NCBI RefSeq assembly: GCF_041355105.1
Contig: NZ_JBFUPK010000001.1
Coordinates: 186,001 to 250,000 of the forward strand
Reading direction: 5' to 3'
Length of the DNA stretch: 64,000 nt
Source: Terriglobus sp. RCC_193
GTDB taxonomy: Bacteria; Acidobacteriota; Terriglobia; Terriglobales; Acidobacteriaceae
The notes beneath the pieces were generated by a model, which saw only the letters and a program-made list of their open reading frames with translations, ran no database searches and was not told the origin of the DNA. Positions 6,678 through 14,774 of the stretch are shown in pieces. Each line of letters begins with the position of its first letter. Within the stretch, counting starts at the first letter, position 1. The translations under genes were made by a program, and so were the position numbers.

Positions 6678-8511
6678 GTCGGCAGATGAGCAGTTCGCGC
6701 TCGTAGATCATTTCTGGCGGTAGGTGGTCGTGGAGGAGGAGGAAGACTTCCTCGTGGCCCATGACTTCGCGTTTCCATGTGGCGCGGTCGACGTTCTCCA
6801 GTTCGTTGAACTTGTCTTCGGGGAAGTCGAGGCCGTTCCAGTTGATGTCGTTGTACTTGGGAATCCAGCCGATGGGCGTTTCCTGGCCGCGCACGCGGCC
6901 TCGTACGCGGTCGACGATCCACTTGAGTACGCGCATGTTTTCGCCGTAGCCGGGCCACAGGAATTTGCCGTTCTCATCTTTGCGGAACCAGTTCACGTGG
7001 AAGATGCGTGGTGTGCTGGTGAGTTCGCGCTGCATCTTGAGCCAGTGACGGAAGTAGTCGCCCATGTGGTAGCCGCAGAAGGGCAGCATGGCCATAGGGT
7101 CTCGGCGGACGATGCCCACTGCGCCACCGGCTGCGGCAGTCTGTTCGCTACCCATCGTGGCGCCGACATAGACGCCGCTGGACCAGTTAAAAGCCTGGTA
7201 GACAAGCGGCATGGTGGTGGCGCGGCGACCGCCGAAGATGATGGCGTTGAGCGGCACGCCTTCGGGGTTTTCCCAGTCGGGGTCAATGGTGGGGCACTGC
7301 GATGCGGGTGCGGTGAAGCGGCCATTGGGATGCGCTGCGGGTGTCTTTGACGCAGGCGTCCACGGTTCACCGCGCCAGTCGAGCGCTTCGGCGGGTGGCT
7401 TGTCTGTCATACCCTCCCACCAGATGTCGCCGTTGGGTACGCCGTTCTTTGTTACGAGTGCGACGTTGGTGAAGATGCTGTTTTTGCGCAGCGTGGCCAT
7501 GGCATTGTGATTGGTCTTGTCGCTGGTGCCGGGGGCTACGCCGAAGAAACCTGTCTCAGGATTGATGGCGCGAAGCTGGCCGGTGGCGTCGGGCTTGATC
7601 CATGCAATGTCGTCGCCGACCGTCCATACCTTCCAGCCGTCGAAGCCTGCGGGTGGAATGAGCATGGCGAAGTTGGTTTTGCCACATGCTGACGGGAAGG
7701 CTGCGGCCACGTAGGTCTTTTCGGTTTCGCCATTTTCATCGGCGGGTGATTCGACGCCGACGATGAGCATGTGTTCGGCCATCCAGCCTTCATCGCGACC
7801 GATGGCAGAGGCGATGCGTAGGGCGAAGCACTTCTTGCCGAGCAATGCGTTGCCGCCGTAGCCGGAGCCATAGCTCCAGATCTCGCGGGTTTCAGGGTAG
7901 TGGACGATGTACTTGGTGTCGTTCTGCGGCCAGGGGACATCCTGCTGGTCCGGTGCGAGTGGTGCGCCGACAGAGTGGACGCAGGGAACGACGCGCCTGT
8001 AATCCTTGTCGATTTCCGCGTAGACCGGCAGGCCGATGCGGGCCATGATGCGCATGTTCACCACGGCGTATGCGGAGTCAGTGAGTTGCACGCCGATCTG
8101 GCTCATGGGCGAGCCGACGGGGCCCATGCTGAAGGGCATGACGTACATGGTGCGGCCCTTCATGCAGCCCTTGAAGAGGGTCTTCAGTTTGCGGCGCATG
8201 ACGAAGGGATCTTCCCAGTTATTGGTGGGGCCGGCGGCGTCCTTCGAGAGCGAGCAGATGAAGGTGCGGTCTTCCACGCGGGCCACATCGTTCGGCGAGG
8301 AGCGTGCGTAGAAGCAGCCGGGCCACTTTACCGGGTCGAGGCGGGTGAAGGTTCCGGCATCGACGAGTTCGTTGCAGAGATGTTCGTTCTCTGCATCGGA
8401 GCCGTCGAGCCAGTGAATGCGGTCGGGCTGGCAGAGGTCTGCTGTTTTCTCCACCCACTTGATGAGGTGCCGGTTTGTTGTAGGGGGAGTGTTGCTGGGA
8501 ACTGATGCCAT
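6673..8511 (-). CDS. pckG: Phosphoenolpyruvate carboxykinase (GTP)
   Basis: 612 residues from ATG 8511, chosen because CCGGAGG lies 7 nt upstream and the protein then begins [16 protein letters not shown], as in other GTP-type enzymes of about 610 residues. Diagnostic segments are [10 protein letters not shown], the P-loop-like [13 protein letters not shown] near residue 272, [24 protein letters not shown], and [17 protein letters not shown]. The enzyme converts oxaloacetate plus GTP to PEP, CO2 and GDP in the cytoplasm, the entry step of gluconeogenesis. Monocistronic; an upstream overlapping reading frame and an inverted repeat may affect its expression. Confidence 0.96.
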   Translation of the reverse strand: MASVPSNTPPTTNRHLIKWVEKTADLCQPDRIHWLDGSDAENEHLCNELVDAGTFTRLDPVKWPGCFYARSSPNDVARVEDRTFICSLSKDAAGPTNNWEDPFVMRRKLKTLFKGCMKGRTMYVMPFSMGPVGSPMSQIGVQLTDSAYAVVNMRIMARIGLPVYAEIDKDYRRVVPCVHSVGAPLAPDQQDVPWPQNDTKYIVHYPETREIWSYGSGYGGNALLGKKCFALRIASAIGRDEGWMAEHMLIVGVESPADENGETEKTYVAAAFPSACGKTNFAMLIPPAGFDGWKVWTVGDDIAWIKPDATGQLRAINPETGFFGVAPGTSDKTNHNAMATLRKNSIFTNVALVTKNGVPNGDIWWEGMTDKPPAEALDWRGEPWTPASKTPAAHPNGRFTAPASQCPTIDPDWENPEGVPLNAIIFGGRRATTMPLVYQAFNWSSGVYVGATMGSEQTAAAGGAVGIVRRDPMAMLPFCGYHMGDYFRHWLKMQRELTSTPRIFHVNWFRKDENGKFLWPGYGENMRVLKWIVDRVRGRVRGQETPIGWIPKYNDINWNGLDFPEDKFNELENVDRATWKREVMGHEEVFLLLHDHLPPEMIYERELLICRL

Positions 8512-8558
8512 CCAAAGGCCTCCGGAGCGCCTGCGATACACGTTGACACGCCGGTCAT
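8328..8558 (-). other. Upstream ORF with a strong ribosome binding site overlapping the pckG start
   Basis: ATG 8558 (a second ATG at 8561) is preceded by GGGAGGA at 8564-8570, a better Shine-Dalgarno than that of pckG. The 76-codon frame runs out of phase through the first 180 bases of pckG. Its composition (Ser/Thr/Pro-rich) is that of an off-frame translation, so it is probably not a protein gene, but ribosomes could initiate there and influence pckG translation. Confidence 0.3.
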
Positions 8559-8841
8559 CATTGTCCTCCCTGAGGTAAATCGGGCAAAATATGTGCGGCG
8601 GTAATCGCACAGGCGTGCGAAATTGCACCTGTCGGATATCGGAAAAGGGATGGGTATGCATTGTGGTTTCACGCAGAGCTTACTGTTCCATGCCGTTGCG
8701 GCCTGCGATGCTTCGCGAAAGTTTCAGGCGATCCAACGTATCGCTCTGCCGATTACGCGAAGCGACATTGCTCAGAGTGAAAGTTCTCATGAGGGGTGAC
8801 TTGATGCTCAGAATCAAGTGCGTATCGAAAAGATGGCGCTC
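8512..8841. other. Leader and promoter region of pckG
   Basis: Holds the pckG ribosome binding site, the upstream ORF start with its strong ribosome binding site, and the inverted repeat 8609-8632. The remaining 200 bp to the end of the sigma-54 activator gene show no gene or recognisable terminator. Confidence 0.5.
8609..8632. promoter_or_regulatory. Inverted repeat upstream of pckG, possible operator
   Basis: ACAGGCGTGC, GAAATT, GCACCTGT: an imperfect palindrome with GTGC/GCAC inner arms and ACAGG/CCTGT outer arms, 98-121 nt before the pckG start. A catabolite-type regulator is conceivable; no binding protein is identified. Confidence 0.35.
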
Positions 8842-10320
8842 TTACGCGTGTGCCGTGAAATCTCGATCCTGCGCAGAGCTCATACGCAAGGGAGTGCGTG
8901 CGTCTTTCAGGCGGTATTGGTCAATCTTGTAGAGAAGCGTGCGGTAACTGATGCGCAATGCCAGTGCCGCCTGGCGCCGATTCCACCGCGCTTCCTCCAA
9001 AGCCCGTTGAATCAGGCGGCTCTCTGTCTGATCCTTGAAGTCCCGAACGATCGACCGCATCTCATTCACGTTGGCTGCTTGTTTCGGTGCATCGCCGGAA
9101 CATGCATGGATCCCTGAGGGTCTGCCAAGTACCTTGCTTTCGATGTCTGCGATTGACGACTCATGTCCCTTTAAGACCTGCATGCGCGTTACGGCGTTTC
9201 CAAGTTCGCGCAGATTGCCCGGCCATTGATATTCCTGCAGTACAGACATCATGTGAGGCGAGACATAGACGGGTTCCTGATGTAGCGCAGCCGACTGCCG
9301 CTTGATCATCTCTTCCACCAGGTATGGGATTTCTTCCCGGCGCTCTCGAAGCGGTGGCACCTCGATTGTGAAAGCATTGATGCGGTAGTACAAATCTTCG
9401 CGGAAAAGCTTGTCCGCGATTGCACTCTCGATGTTGATGTTCGTCGCCGCAATCACACGGACGTCGGCAGTGGAGACGCTTCTGGCACCAAGGCGGGAAT
9501 ACCGGCCATCCTGCAGCACATGCAACAGTTTTGCCTGCATTGCTGCACTCATCTCGCCGATCTCGTCCAGCAGAATCGTGCCCTTGTCAGCCTGTTCAAA
9601 CTTTCCTGGCTTGGCTTTTATCGCACCGGTAAACGCTCCAGCCTCGTAGCCGAACAGTTCACTCTCCAGCAAGTCCGACGGTAACGCCGCACAGTTGACC
9701 GAGCAGAACGGCTGGCCTGCACGCAGCGAATGCTTATGCAGCAGATTGGCGATCACGTCCTTGCCGACACCGCTTTCACCCAGGATGAGTATGGGCACAT
9801 TCACCGCCGCCAGAAGCCGGACGTTTTCATAGATGTGCAGCATCGCCGGACTGGCCGCCAGGAAGTACCGGTTGTTCGGGATGTCTTCAATATGGAAGTG
9901 TTGCGGCGTGGCCCTGCGTGGCGCTTCGAATCGAGACGAAGAGACTACTTCTGGCAGATCCTGAAGACGGGTCAGAACCTCCTCAAGTTGTGAGGTCTGG
10001 ATGGGGGCCTTCAGCGTCTGGTTGATGCCTAACCGCTCAGCATCTTCCTTCCAGGGGCTTATGCCCAGGGGCAGAGTTATCCATATCCTGTCTTTTCCGA
10101 CAAGAAGGAGCAGTTTCGAGAGAGAAGCTTCGTCGCGTGGCGGGCGCGAAGAAACGTCAATAATAACTGCGTCCAGCGCCTTGGTTTCGGCAAAAGCCAA
10201 TCCCTCTGGAAGTGTTCCGAAGGTAACGGTTTCATGGCCTTCAAAGGTTAGTGCAGCTACCGAGGCATGGAGGAAAGGCGTGGAAGAACTAACAATAACT
10301 ACCGTACGTGTCTTCAGCAT
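8842..10320 (-). CDS. Sigma-54-dependent transcriptional activator (NtrC family) with degenerate receiver
   Basis: 492 residues. An N-terminal receiver-like domain (1-125) lacks the paired acidic pocket: the first strand reads VVIVSSSTPF instead of ILVVDDD, although a candidate Asp remains in AVIIDVSS. The AAA+ domain has Walker A GESGVGKD near 179, the sigma-54-contacting loop GAFTGA near 228, Walker B GTILLDEIGEM, and VPPLRERREEIPYL. A Fis-type helix-turn-helix closes the protein (RLIQRALEEARWNRRQAALALRISYRTLLYK). It remodels sigma-54 polymerase at target promoters; loss of the acidic pair suggests regulation other than phosphorylation. No sigma-54 promoter was recognised nearby. Confidence 0.92.
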   Translation of the reverse strand: MLKTRTVVIVSSSTPFLHASVAALTFEGHETVTFGTLPEGLAFAETKALDAVIIDVSSRPPRDEASLSKLLLLVGKDRIWITLPLGISPWKEDAERLGINQTLKAPIQTSQLEEVLTRLQDLPEVVSSSRFEAPRRATPQHFHIEDIPNNRYFLAASPAMLHIYENVRLLAAVNVPILILGESGVGKDVIANLLHKHSLRAGQPFCSVNCAALPSDLLESELFGYEAGAFTGAIKAKPGKFEQADKGTILLDEIGEMSAAMQAKLLHVLQDGRYSRLGARSVSTADVRVIAATNINIESAIADKLFREDLYYRINAFTIEVPPLRERREEIPYLVEEMIKRQSAALHQEPVYVSPHMMSVLQEYQWPGNLRELGNAVTRMQVLKGHESSIADIESKVLGRPSGIHACSGDAPKQAANVNEMRSIVRDFKDQTESRLIQRALEEARWNRRQAALALRISYRTLLYKIDQYRLKDARTPLRMSSAQDRDFTAHA

Positions 10321-10333
10321 CGTGAAAATCCTA

Positions 10334-10369
10334 GGTCTGACCTTTATGCGGAAATGACCGCTTCAGACC
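10334..10369. promoter_or_regulatory. Inverted repeat in the leader of the sigma-54 activator gene
   Basis: GGTCTGA and TCAGACC flank 22 nt, 14 nt upstream of the start codon. The left arm lies in AGGTC-T-GACCT, itself a short palindrome. It could be an operator or an mRNA hairpin masking the start. Confidence 0.35.
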
Positions 10370-10461
10370 AAAGCAGACCCTGTTACCCAATGGAAAGGTA
10401 GCCGGGAGATCAATGGCAGAGAAAGCACAGTGGAACATGCACAGCGAAACAGGTGAAACGG

Positions 10462-10692
10462 TTACTCGTGAACAGGGCAGGCGTTGGTAACAGCCACAAC
10501 GTCGGCAGGATATTGGTCGAACGTTTGCCCCGAGGAAGGGGCGGAAAGAGCAGTTGGAATTGTGGCGAATCCGGCGGCCCGCGTCTGCGCGAGAAGAGAA
10601 AACGGAAGAAACAACGAGATTTTCAGTACGAAAAGGCCTACCTGAAGGACTGTTTCTCGTCGAAGGTGACGGGTAAAAGGCTGCAAAATCAT
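10462..10692 (-). CDS. Possible small secreted protein of unknown function
   Basis: 76 codons from ATG 10692, with GGAG 6 nt upstream. The predicted protein starts with basic residues, then VGLFVLKISLFLPFSLLAQTRA, which resembles a signal peptide with a cleavage site after LAQTRA, and ends with about 37 residues including NACPVHE. It lies just upstream of the sigma-54 activator on the same strand (141 bp). No family is recognised and chance ORFs of this size occur, so the call rests on the ribosome binding site and signal-like N-terminus. Confidence 0.3.
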   Translation of the reverse strand: MILQPFTRHLRRETVLQVGLFVLKISLFLPFSLLAQTRAAGFATIPTALSAPSSGQTFDQYPADVVAVTNACPVHE

Positions 10693-10857
10693 GACTGACT
10701 CCGTGAGCGCTTGAGGGTCCTTTTTCCCCCTCACTCACTAATGCGCGAATCGTGCACAGATCGTGCCATGCTTTTTTGACATATCAGCTGTAGGGCGCCG
10801 AACAATTCCGGGTATACTCGGGCCATTCGACACTGAAGTGACTTCCGGGGACTTCGC

Positions 10858-11460
10858 ATGTTGGATTCACTCAATCCGATCTCTGAGCCACAGCGCGTGA
10901 CGCAGTTGCTGCGGCGCGCCCGAGCAGGCGATTCGGAAGCTGCTTCCGTCCTGATGCCGCTTGTCTACCGTGAGCTTCATGCGCTTGCAGAGCGCAAGAT
11001 GCGATTTGAGCGTCCAAATCACACGCTTCAACCGACTGTTCTGGTCAACGAGGCCTATTTACAGCTTCTGAACCTGGACCATTTCGATTGCGAGAACAAG
11101 ACCCACTTCTTCGCCCTGGCATCCAACATCATGCGCCGTGTGCTGGTTGATCACGCACGATCCGCAAAAGCGGCCAAGCGGCCAGGCGGCCATCAACAGG
11201 TCGAACTCACTTCGCAACTGCAGGTGTCAGCGCAGCCAATCGACATCCTGGCTCTGAATAGTGCCCTGGATGCACTTGCGACCTTCGATCAACGACAGGC
11301 CCAAGTCGTGGAGATGCGCTTTTTCGCCGGTCTGTCGTTTGAAGAGATCGCAGAGGCGCTGGATATTTCCGTTCGGACCGCAAAACGCGACTGGTCCGTG
11401 GCAAGAGCGTGGTTGCACGGAGAACTGGTGCCAAGACGCAGTACGGCCTATGGATGCTGA
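10858..11460 (+). CDS. ECF RNA polymerase sigma factor (X6/TIGR02999 type)
   Basis: 200 residues. Region 2 is seen as LMPLVYRELHALAERKMRFERPNHTLQPTVLVNEAYLQLL, the distinctive signature of the X6 subgroup, then NIMRRVLVDHARSAKAAKRPGG, and a region 4 helix-turn-helix in VVEMRFFAGLSFEEIAEALDISVRTAKRDW. No anti-sigma factor is adjacent; instead the stop codon overlaps the start of a Ser/Thr kinase by 11 nt. In known kinase-paired ECF factors, phosphorylation controls polymerase binding, so the kinase is the likely regulator. A TATACT -10-like box lies 40 bp upstream of the start. Confidence 0.93.
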   Translation: MLDSLNPISEPQRVTQLLRRARAGDSEAASVLMPLVYRELHALAERKMRFERPNHTLQPTVLVNEAYLQLLNLDHFDCENKTHFFALASNIMRRVLVDHARSAKAAKRPGGHQQVELTSQLQVSAQPIDILALNSALDALATFDQRQAQVVEMRFFAGLSFEEIAEALDISVRTAKRDWSVARAWLHGELVPRRSTAYGC

Positions 11461-14311
11461 GCGGTGGGAACGCGTTAAGCAGGTCTTTGATCTTGCGGTG
11501 GACGCTCCTGAAGCACAGCAGCGCTCCATCGTCGAAATGTCGTGCTCGGGAGACCCGGAACTTATAGCCGAAGTGCTGCGTCTGTTGGAATCGGACGCTT
11601 CCGCCGGCGATTTCCTTGACGCCGCCGCGGGTGACCTCCATGCCTACCTTCAACCTGAGAATCGTCTCCCACGCTTCCGCGAGGGAGATGTCCTGGCACG
11701 GCGGTTTGAGATCAGGCGATTCATCAATTCCGGCGGCATGGGAGAAGTGTATGAGGCCTGGGACAGTGAGTTGAATCAGGAGGTTGCCGTAAAAACCATC
11801 CTGCCCCATATCGCGGTCCATGCTGACGTCATCGAGCAGTTCAAGCAGGAGGTGCGGCACACACGCGAAATCTCCCACCCCAATATCTGCCGTGTTCACG
11901 AGCTCTTTCTGCATGACGAACCCGGCGAGGGGCCAACCTGGTTCCTGAGTATGGAGTTGCTCCGGGGCCCCACGCTGCGGGAGAAAATCCGCCGGGATGG
12001 ACGGCTTGCCCCCGAGCTGGGGTTACTGGTTGCATCACAGCTGCTCTCAGGAATTGAAGCTGCGCACGCGCAAGGGGTTACCCACAGGGATTTCAAAAGT
12101 GGCAATGTGATTCTGGTCGACGCTGAAAACGGGCTTACCCGTGCGGTGATCACGGACTTCGGCCTATCAATCCGCATCCGGCCGGGAGAAGCCGCAGTGG
12201 ATGTGGCGGGCGGTATGGGCACACCCGGTTACATGGCGCCAGAACAGGAGGGGCAGGGACCGGTGAGCCCCTTGGCGGATCAATATGCCCTGGGCGTTGT
12301 CCTGTACGAGATGATGACCGGTTCGCCTCCGCAGCCGACAACGATCGGAGTAGCTGCCAGAAGTAAAGCTGCGAAGCGAGGTTACCCGGCCCGCTGGGAT
12401 GGAGTCATTCGACGTTGTATGCAGCGCAATCCGGAGGATCGGTTCGAGGATATGGCTGCGGTGCGGAAGGCACTGCTGTTATCCAGCTGGAGAAAGCACC
12501 CGCGCTTACTTGCAGTTGCCGCGATTGTGCTGGTTATGGCCGGAGGTGCATTCCTGCTGCGTGCGGTGCGCACGCCGAAGACGGAACCCTGCCAAATCTG
12601 CGATGTGAGGCAACTCACTCCCGACACCGATGAGTCCGAGAGCCCCTCGCTCTCTCGCGATGGGAAGTATGTTGCGTATTCCTCCGATCAGGCGGAGAGC
12701 GGTAATCTCGACATCTTCGTCCAGGCGTTGCCGTCGGGTCCACTGAAGCGCATCACGCGCGATGCATCACGGGACGGCGATCCAAGTCTTTCGTCCGACG
12801 GCAGCATGGTCGCCTATCGTTCCGAACGTGACGGAGGAGGCATCTACATCGCAAGCGTGCAGAATCCAGAGGGCGCCAAATTGCTGGTACCGCGCGGCAG
12901 AAATCCAGCGATCTCTCCGGATGGCCAACGGTTGTTGTATTGGACCGGAGACCCGGATCAGAGCAATCTCTCGGGACAGATTTACGTGATGCCACTTGCC
13001 GGTGGACCACCGAAACAGATTGCGCCGGATTTTGTGGATGCGCGGTTTCCTGTGTGGAATACCGATGGAAGTTTCGTGTTATTCGGTGGCTGCCTCGGAG
13101 TCGGGCAATCTGCCCAAGGATGTTTCGATTGGTGGACCATTCAACTCGCAGAGAAAGTACCACATGCCACGAAGGCGTTCGAGACTTTGCGCAGTGCCAA
13201 ACTGTTGCCCAGCAGATTGAACTCCGCGGTCTGGACGTCTGGAAACCTGATTTTTAGCGCCGTTGGCGAGTCCCACAGACCAGGCATTCTGTCTCTGAAG
13301 CTTGATCCGCAGACACGGCGAGCTACCTATCAGACGCGGTGGCTGCTTCAAGAGAATGCAGGCAGTCTCGACCCTTCTCTTTCCAATGGAGGAGATATTG
13401 CTTTTACGCGCACGTCAGGGGCTCTGCATATCTGGCGGATCACTGGCGCAGCGAAGGGACAGAAGCATGAGCTAGAGAAAATAACGCAGGACGCTGACGT
13501 GGACGGTACTCCCTTTGTAGCCGAAGGAGGCCGCGCTGTTGTCTATGAAAGGGGACGAAAAAGAGAGCGGAAAATTCTGCTACGAGATATGAGCACTGGC
13601 AAAGAGATGACATTGATTGATTCCGGGACGCCTGTGTTGTCACCGATCATCGATGGCACTCAGAGGAGGATTGCCTACTGGCAAATCGAAAATGACGGCA
13701 GGAGCGCAATCTATACAGGACAGCTTGGTGAAACCATGAAGCGAGTCTGCGTGAATTGCATGGAGCCGATGGGATGGTTCCAACACGATAGGATGTTCTT
13801 CTTTCGTGATGAGGCACTCGGCACGGTCAATCTCATGGATGCTGACAGCGGCACGCAAAAGGTCATCTTGCAGGGCGCTGATCGATCCGTTGGAGATGTA
13901 AGTTGGTCTTCAGAGAACAGTCTTCTTCTGTTTATCGAGTCGCGAAGTGATCGTAAGCGGATGTATGCAGTTCACCTGAACCCACAAACAGGAGAGGCTG
14001 ACCGCACCTGGATCTCTATTCCGACCGGTGCCGGTACACCGTGGCACCCTCGCTGGTCAGGAGATGGCAAGACGATTTTTTATGTTTCCAATACCGACGG
14101 CTTTATGTGTATTTATGGCCTGCCATTCGACGAAAGGACGAAAACACCTGGTGTTCCTTTTGACGTTGCACACTTCCACAAGCAACGAGCCTCTATCGAT
14201 AATGTCCTGCCTCGCGCTTTTAATATGTCGGTTGCAGGCGACACAATTTATTTGAACCTTGGGGAACAGAGTTCTACAATCCAACTCGGAAAGCTGATAA
14301 ATCATCCATAA
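11450..14311 (+). CDS. Membrane Ser/Thr protein kinase with C-terminal TolB/PD40-like beta-propeller
   Basis: 953 residues from ATG 11450, which overlaps the ECF stop and yields MDAERWERVKQVFDLAV, the usual opening of acidobacterial kinases of this type. The kinase domain (about 85-345) has the glycine loop INSGGMGEVYEAWD, AVKTI, the catalytic loop THRDFKSGN near 210, DFGLS near 235 and GTPGYMAPE, so it should be active. A transmembrane helix lies at about 352-372. The outer part (390-950) carries PD40-type repeats such as SPSLSRDGKYVAYSS and DPSLSSDGSMVAYRS, a periplasmic propeller that may sense a ligand. Translationally coupled to the ECF sigma gene. Confidence 0.93.
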   Translation: MDAERWERVKQVFDLAVDAPEAQQRSIVEMSCSGDPELIAEVLRLLESDASAGDFLDAAAGDLHAYLQPENRLPRFREGDVLARRFEIRRFINSGGMGEVYEAWDSELNQEVAVKTILPHIAVHADVIEQFKQEVRHTREISHPNICRVHELFLHDEPGEGPTWFLSMELLRGPTLREKIRRDGRLAPELGLLVASQLLSGIEAAHAQGVTHRDFKSGNVILVDAENGLTRAVITDFGLSIRIRPGEAAVDVAGGMGTPGYMAPEQEGQGPVSPLADQYALGVVLYEMMTGSPPQPTTIGVAARSKAAKRGYPARWDGVIRRCMQRNPEDRFEDMAAVRKALLLSSWRKHPRLLAVAAIVLVMAGGAFLLRAVRTPKTEPCQICDVRQLTPDTDESESPSLSRDGKYVAYSSDQAESGNLDIFVQALPSGPLKRITRDASRDGDPSLSSDGSMVAYRSERDGGGIYIASVQNPEGAKLLVPRGRNPAISPDGQRLLYWTGDPDQSNLSGQIYVMPLAGGPPKQIAPDFVDARFPVWNTDGSFVLFGGCLGVGQSAQGCFDWWTIQLAEKVPHATKAFETLRSAKLLPSRLNSAVWTSGNLIFSAVGESHRPGILSLKLDPQTRRATYQTRWLLQENAGSLDPSLSNGGDIAFTRTSGALHIWRITGAAKGQKHELEKITQDADVDGTPFVAEGGRAVVYERGRKRERKILLRDMSTGKEMTLIDSGTPVLSPIIDGTQRRIAYWQIENDGRSAIYTGQLGETMKRVCVNCMEPMGWFQHDRMFFFRDEALGTVNLMDADSGTQKVILQGADRSVGDVSWSSENSLLLFIESRSDRKRMYAVHLNPQTGEADRTWISIPTGAGTPWHPRWSGDGKTIFYVSNTDGFMCIYGLPFDERTKTPGVPFDVAHFHKQRASIDNVLPRAFNMSVAGDTIYLNLGEQSSTIQLGKLINHP

Positions 14312-14375
14312 CCGATCTGGCCCGGGCTTTCTTCAATGGCAAATCCGGGCAAGGTCGAGAAGATAACGAGGCAAC

Positions 14376-14741
14376 ATGGCACGTGTTCCTGGTTCGTCCC
14401 CCTCTGCGAAAAAAACTCCCAAGGTAACAAAGGCTCCTTCAGTATCGTCGCCCACGGTTAGTTCCGTGTCAGCGAAAAGCGCGAAACCTCAACCCGCTGG
14501 ATCGCATGGGCCGTCGCCGACGATAGTGACACAGCAATGCCTGGAAGTGAAAATCCCTTATACCGAAGAGGGCAGGATCTTTCTTGCGAAGCTTCAGGAA
14601 TTACTGCGAACGAAAGAGCTTCCGTTCAAGCAGATATGCTCGCCCAACCAGAGAGCAGTTGACCAAAAAAGTTCAGGAAGTGGCGGCACCACTTACGCGC
14701 TCGAAATGCGTATTGAGCAAGAAGGATTCCCTCCGTTTTAG
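14376..14741 (+). CDS. Small protein of unknown function between kinase and radical SAM enzyme
   Basis: 121 residues, with GAGG 4 nt before the ATG. The first 50 residues are Ser/Pro/Lys/Ala-rich and look disordered. Residues 50-121 look folded, alternating strand-like (CLEVKIPY), helix-like (EGRIFLAKLQELLRTKEL) and strand-like (TYALEMRIEQEG) segments, with two cysteines. No family is recognised. It lies 64 bp after the kinase and 33 bp before a B12-type radical SAM gene on the same strand. It could be a substrate or peptide precursor for that enzyme, a partner protein, or a kinase target (many Ser/Thr in the tail); none of these is demonstrated. Confidence 0.7.
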   Translation: MARVPGSSPSAKKTPKVTKAPSVSSPTVSSVSAKSAKPQPAGSHGPSPTIVTQQCLEVKIPYTEEGRIFLAKLQELLRTKELPFKQICSPNQRAVDQKSSGSGGTTYALEMRIEQEGFPPF

Positions 14742-14774
14742 CGCGATTCCCATTCGGGGAGTGGAGACACACCG

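Larger units (their letters stand above)
10321..10857. other. Divergent control region between the sigma-54 activator and the ECF sigma gene
   Basis: Contains the inverted repeat GGTCTGA (10334-10340) / TCAGACC (10363-10369), 14-49 nt before the activator start. It also contains a possible small secreted-protein gene (10462-10692, minus) and, near the ECF gene, TTGACA at 10776 and TATACT at 10813. The latter are 31 nt apart, too far for one promoter. Confidence 0.45.

Noticed and set aside
10776-10818. TTGACA and TATACT as one promoter for the ECF gene
   Set aside because: They are separated by 31 nt; at most TATACT with an unseen -35 could act.
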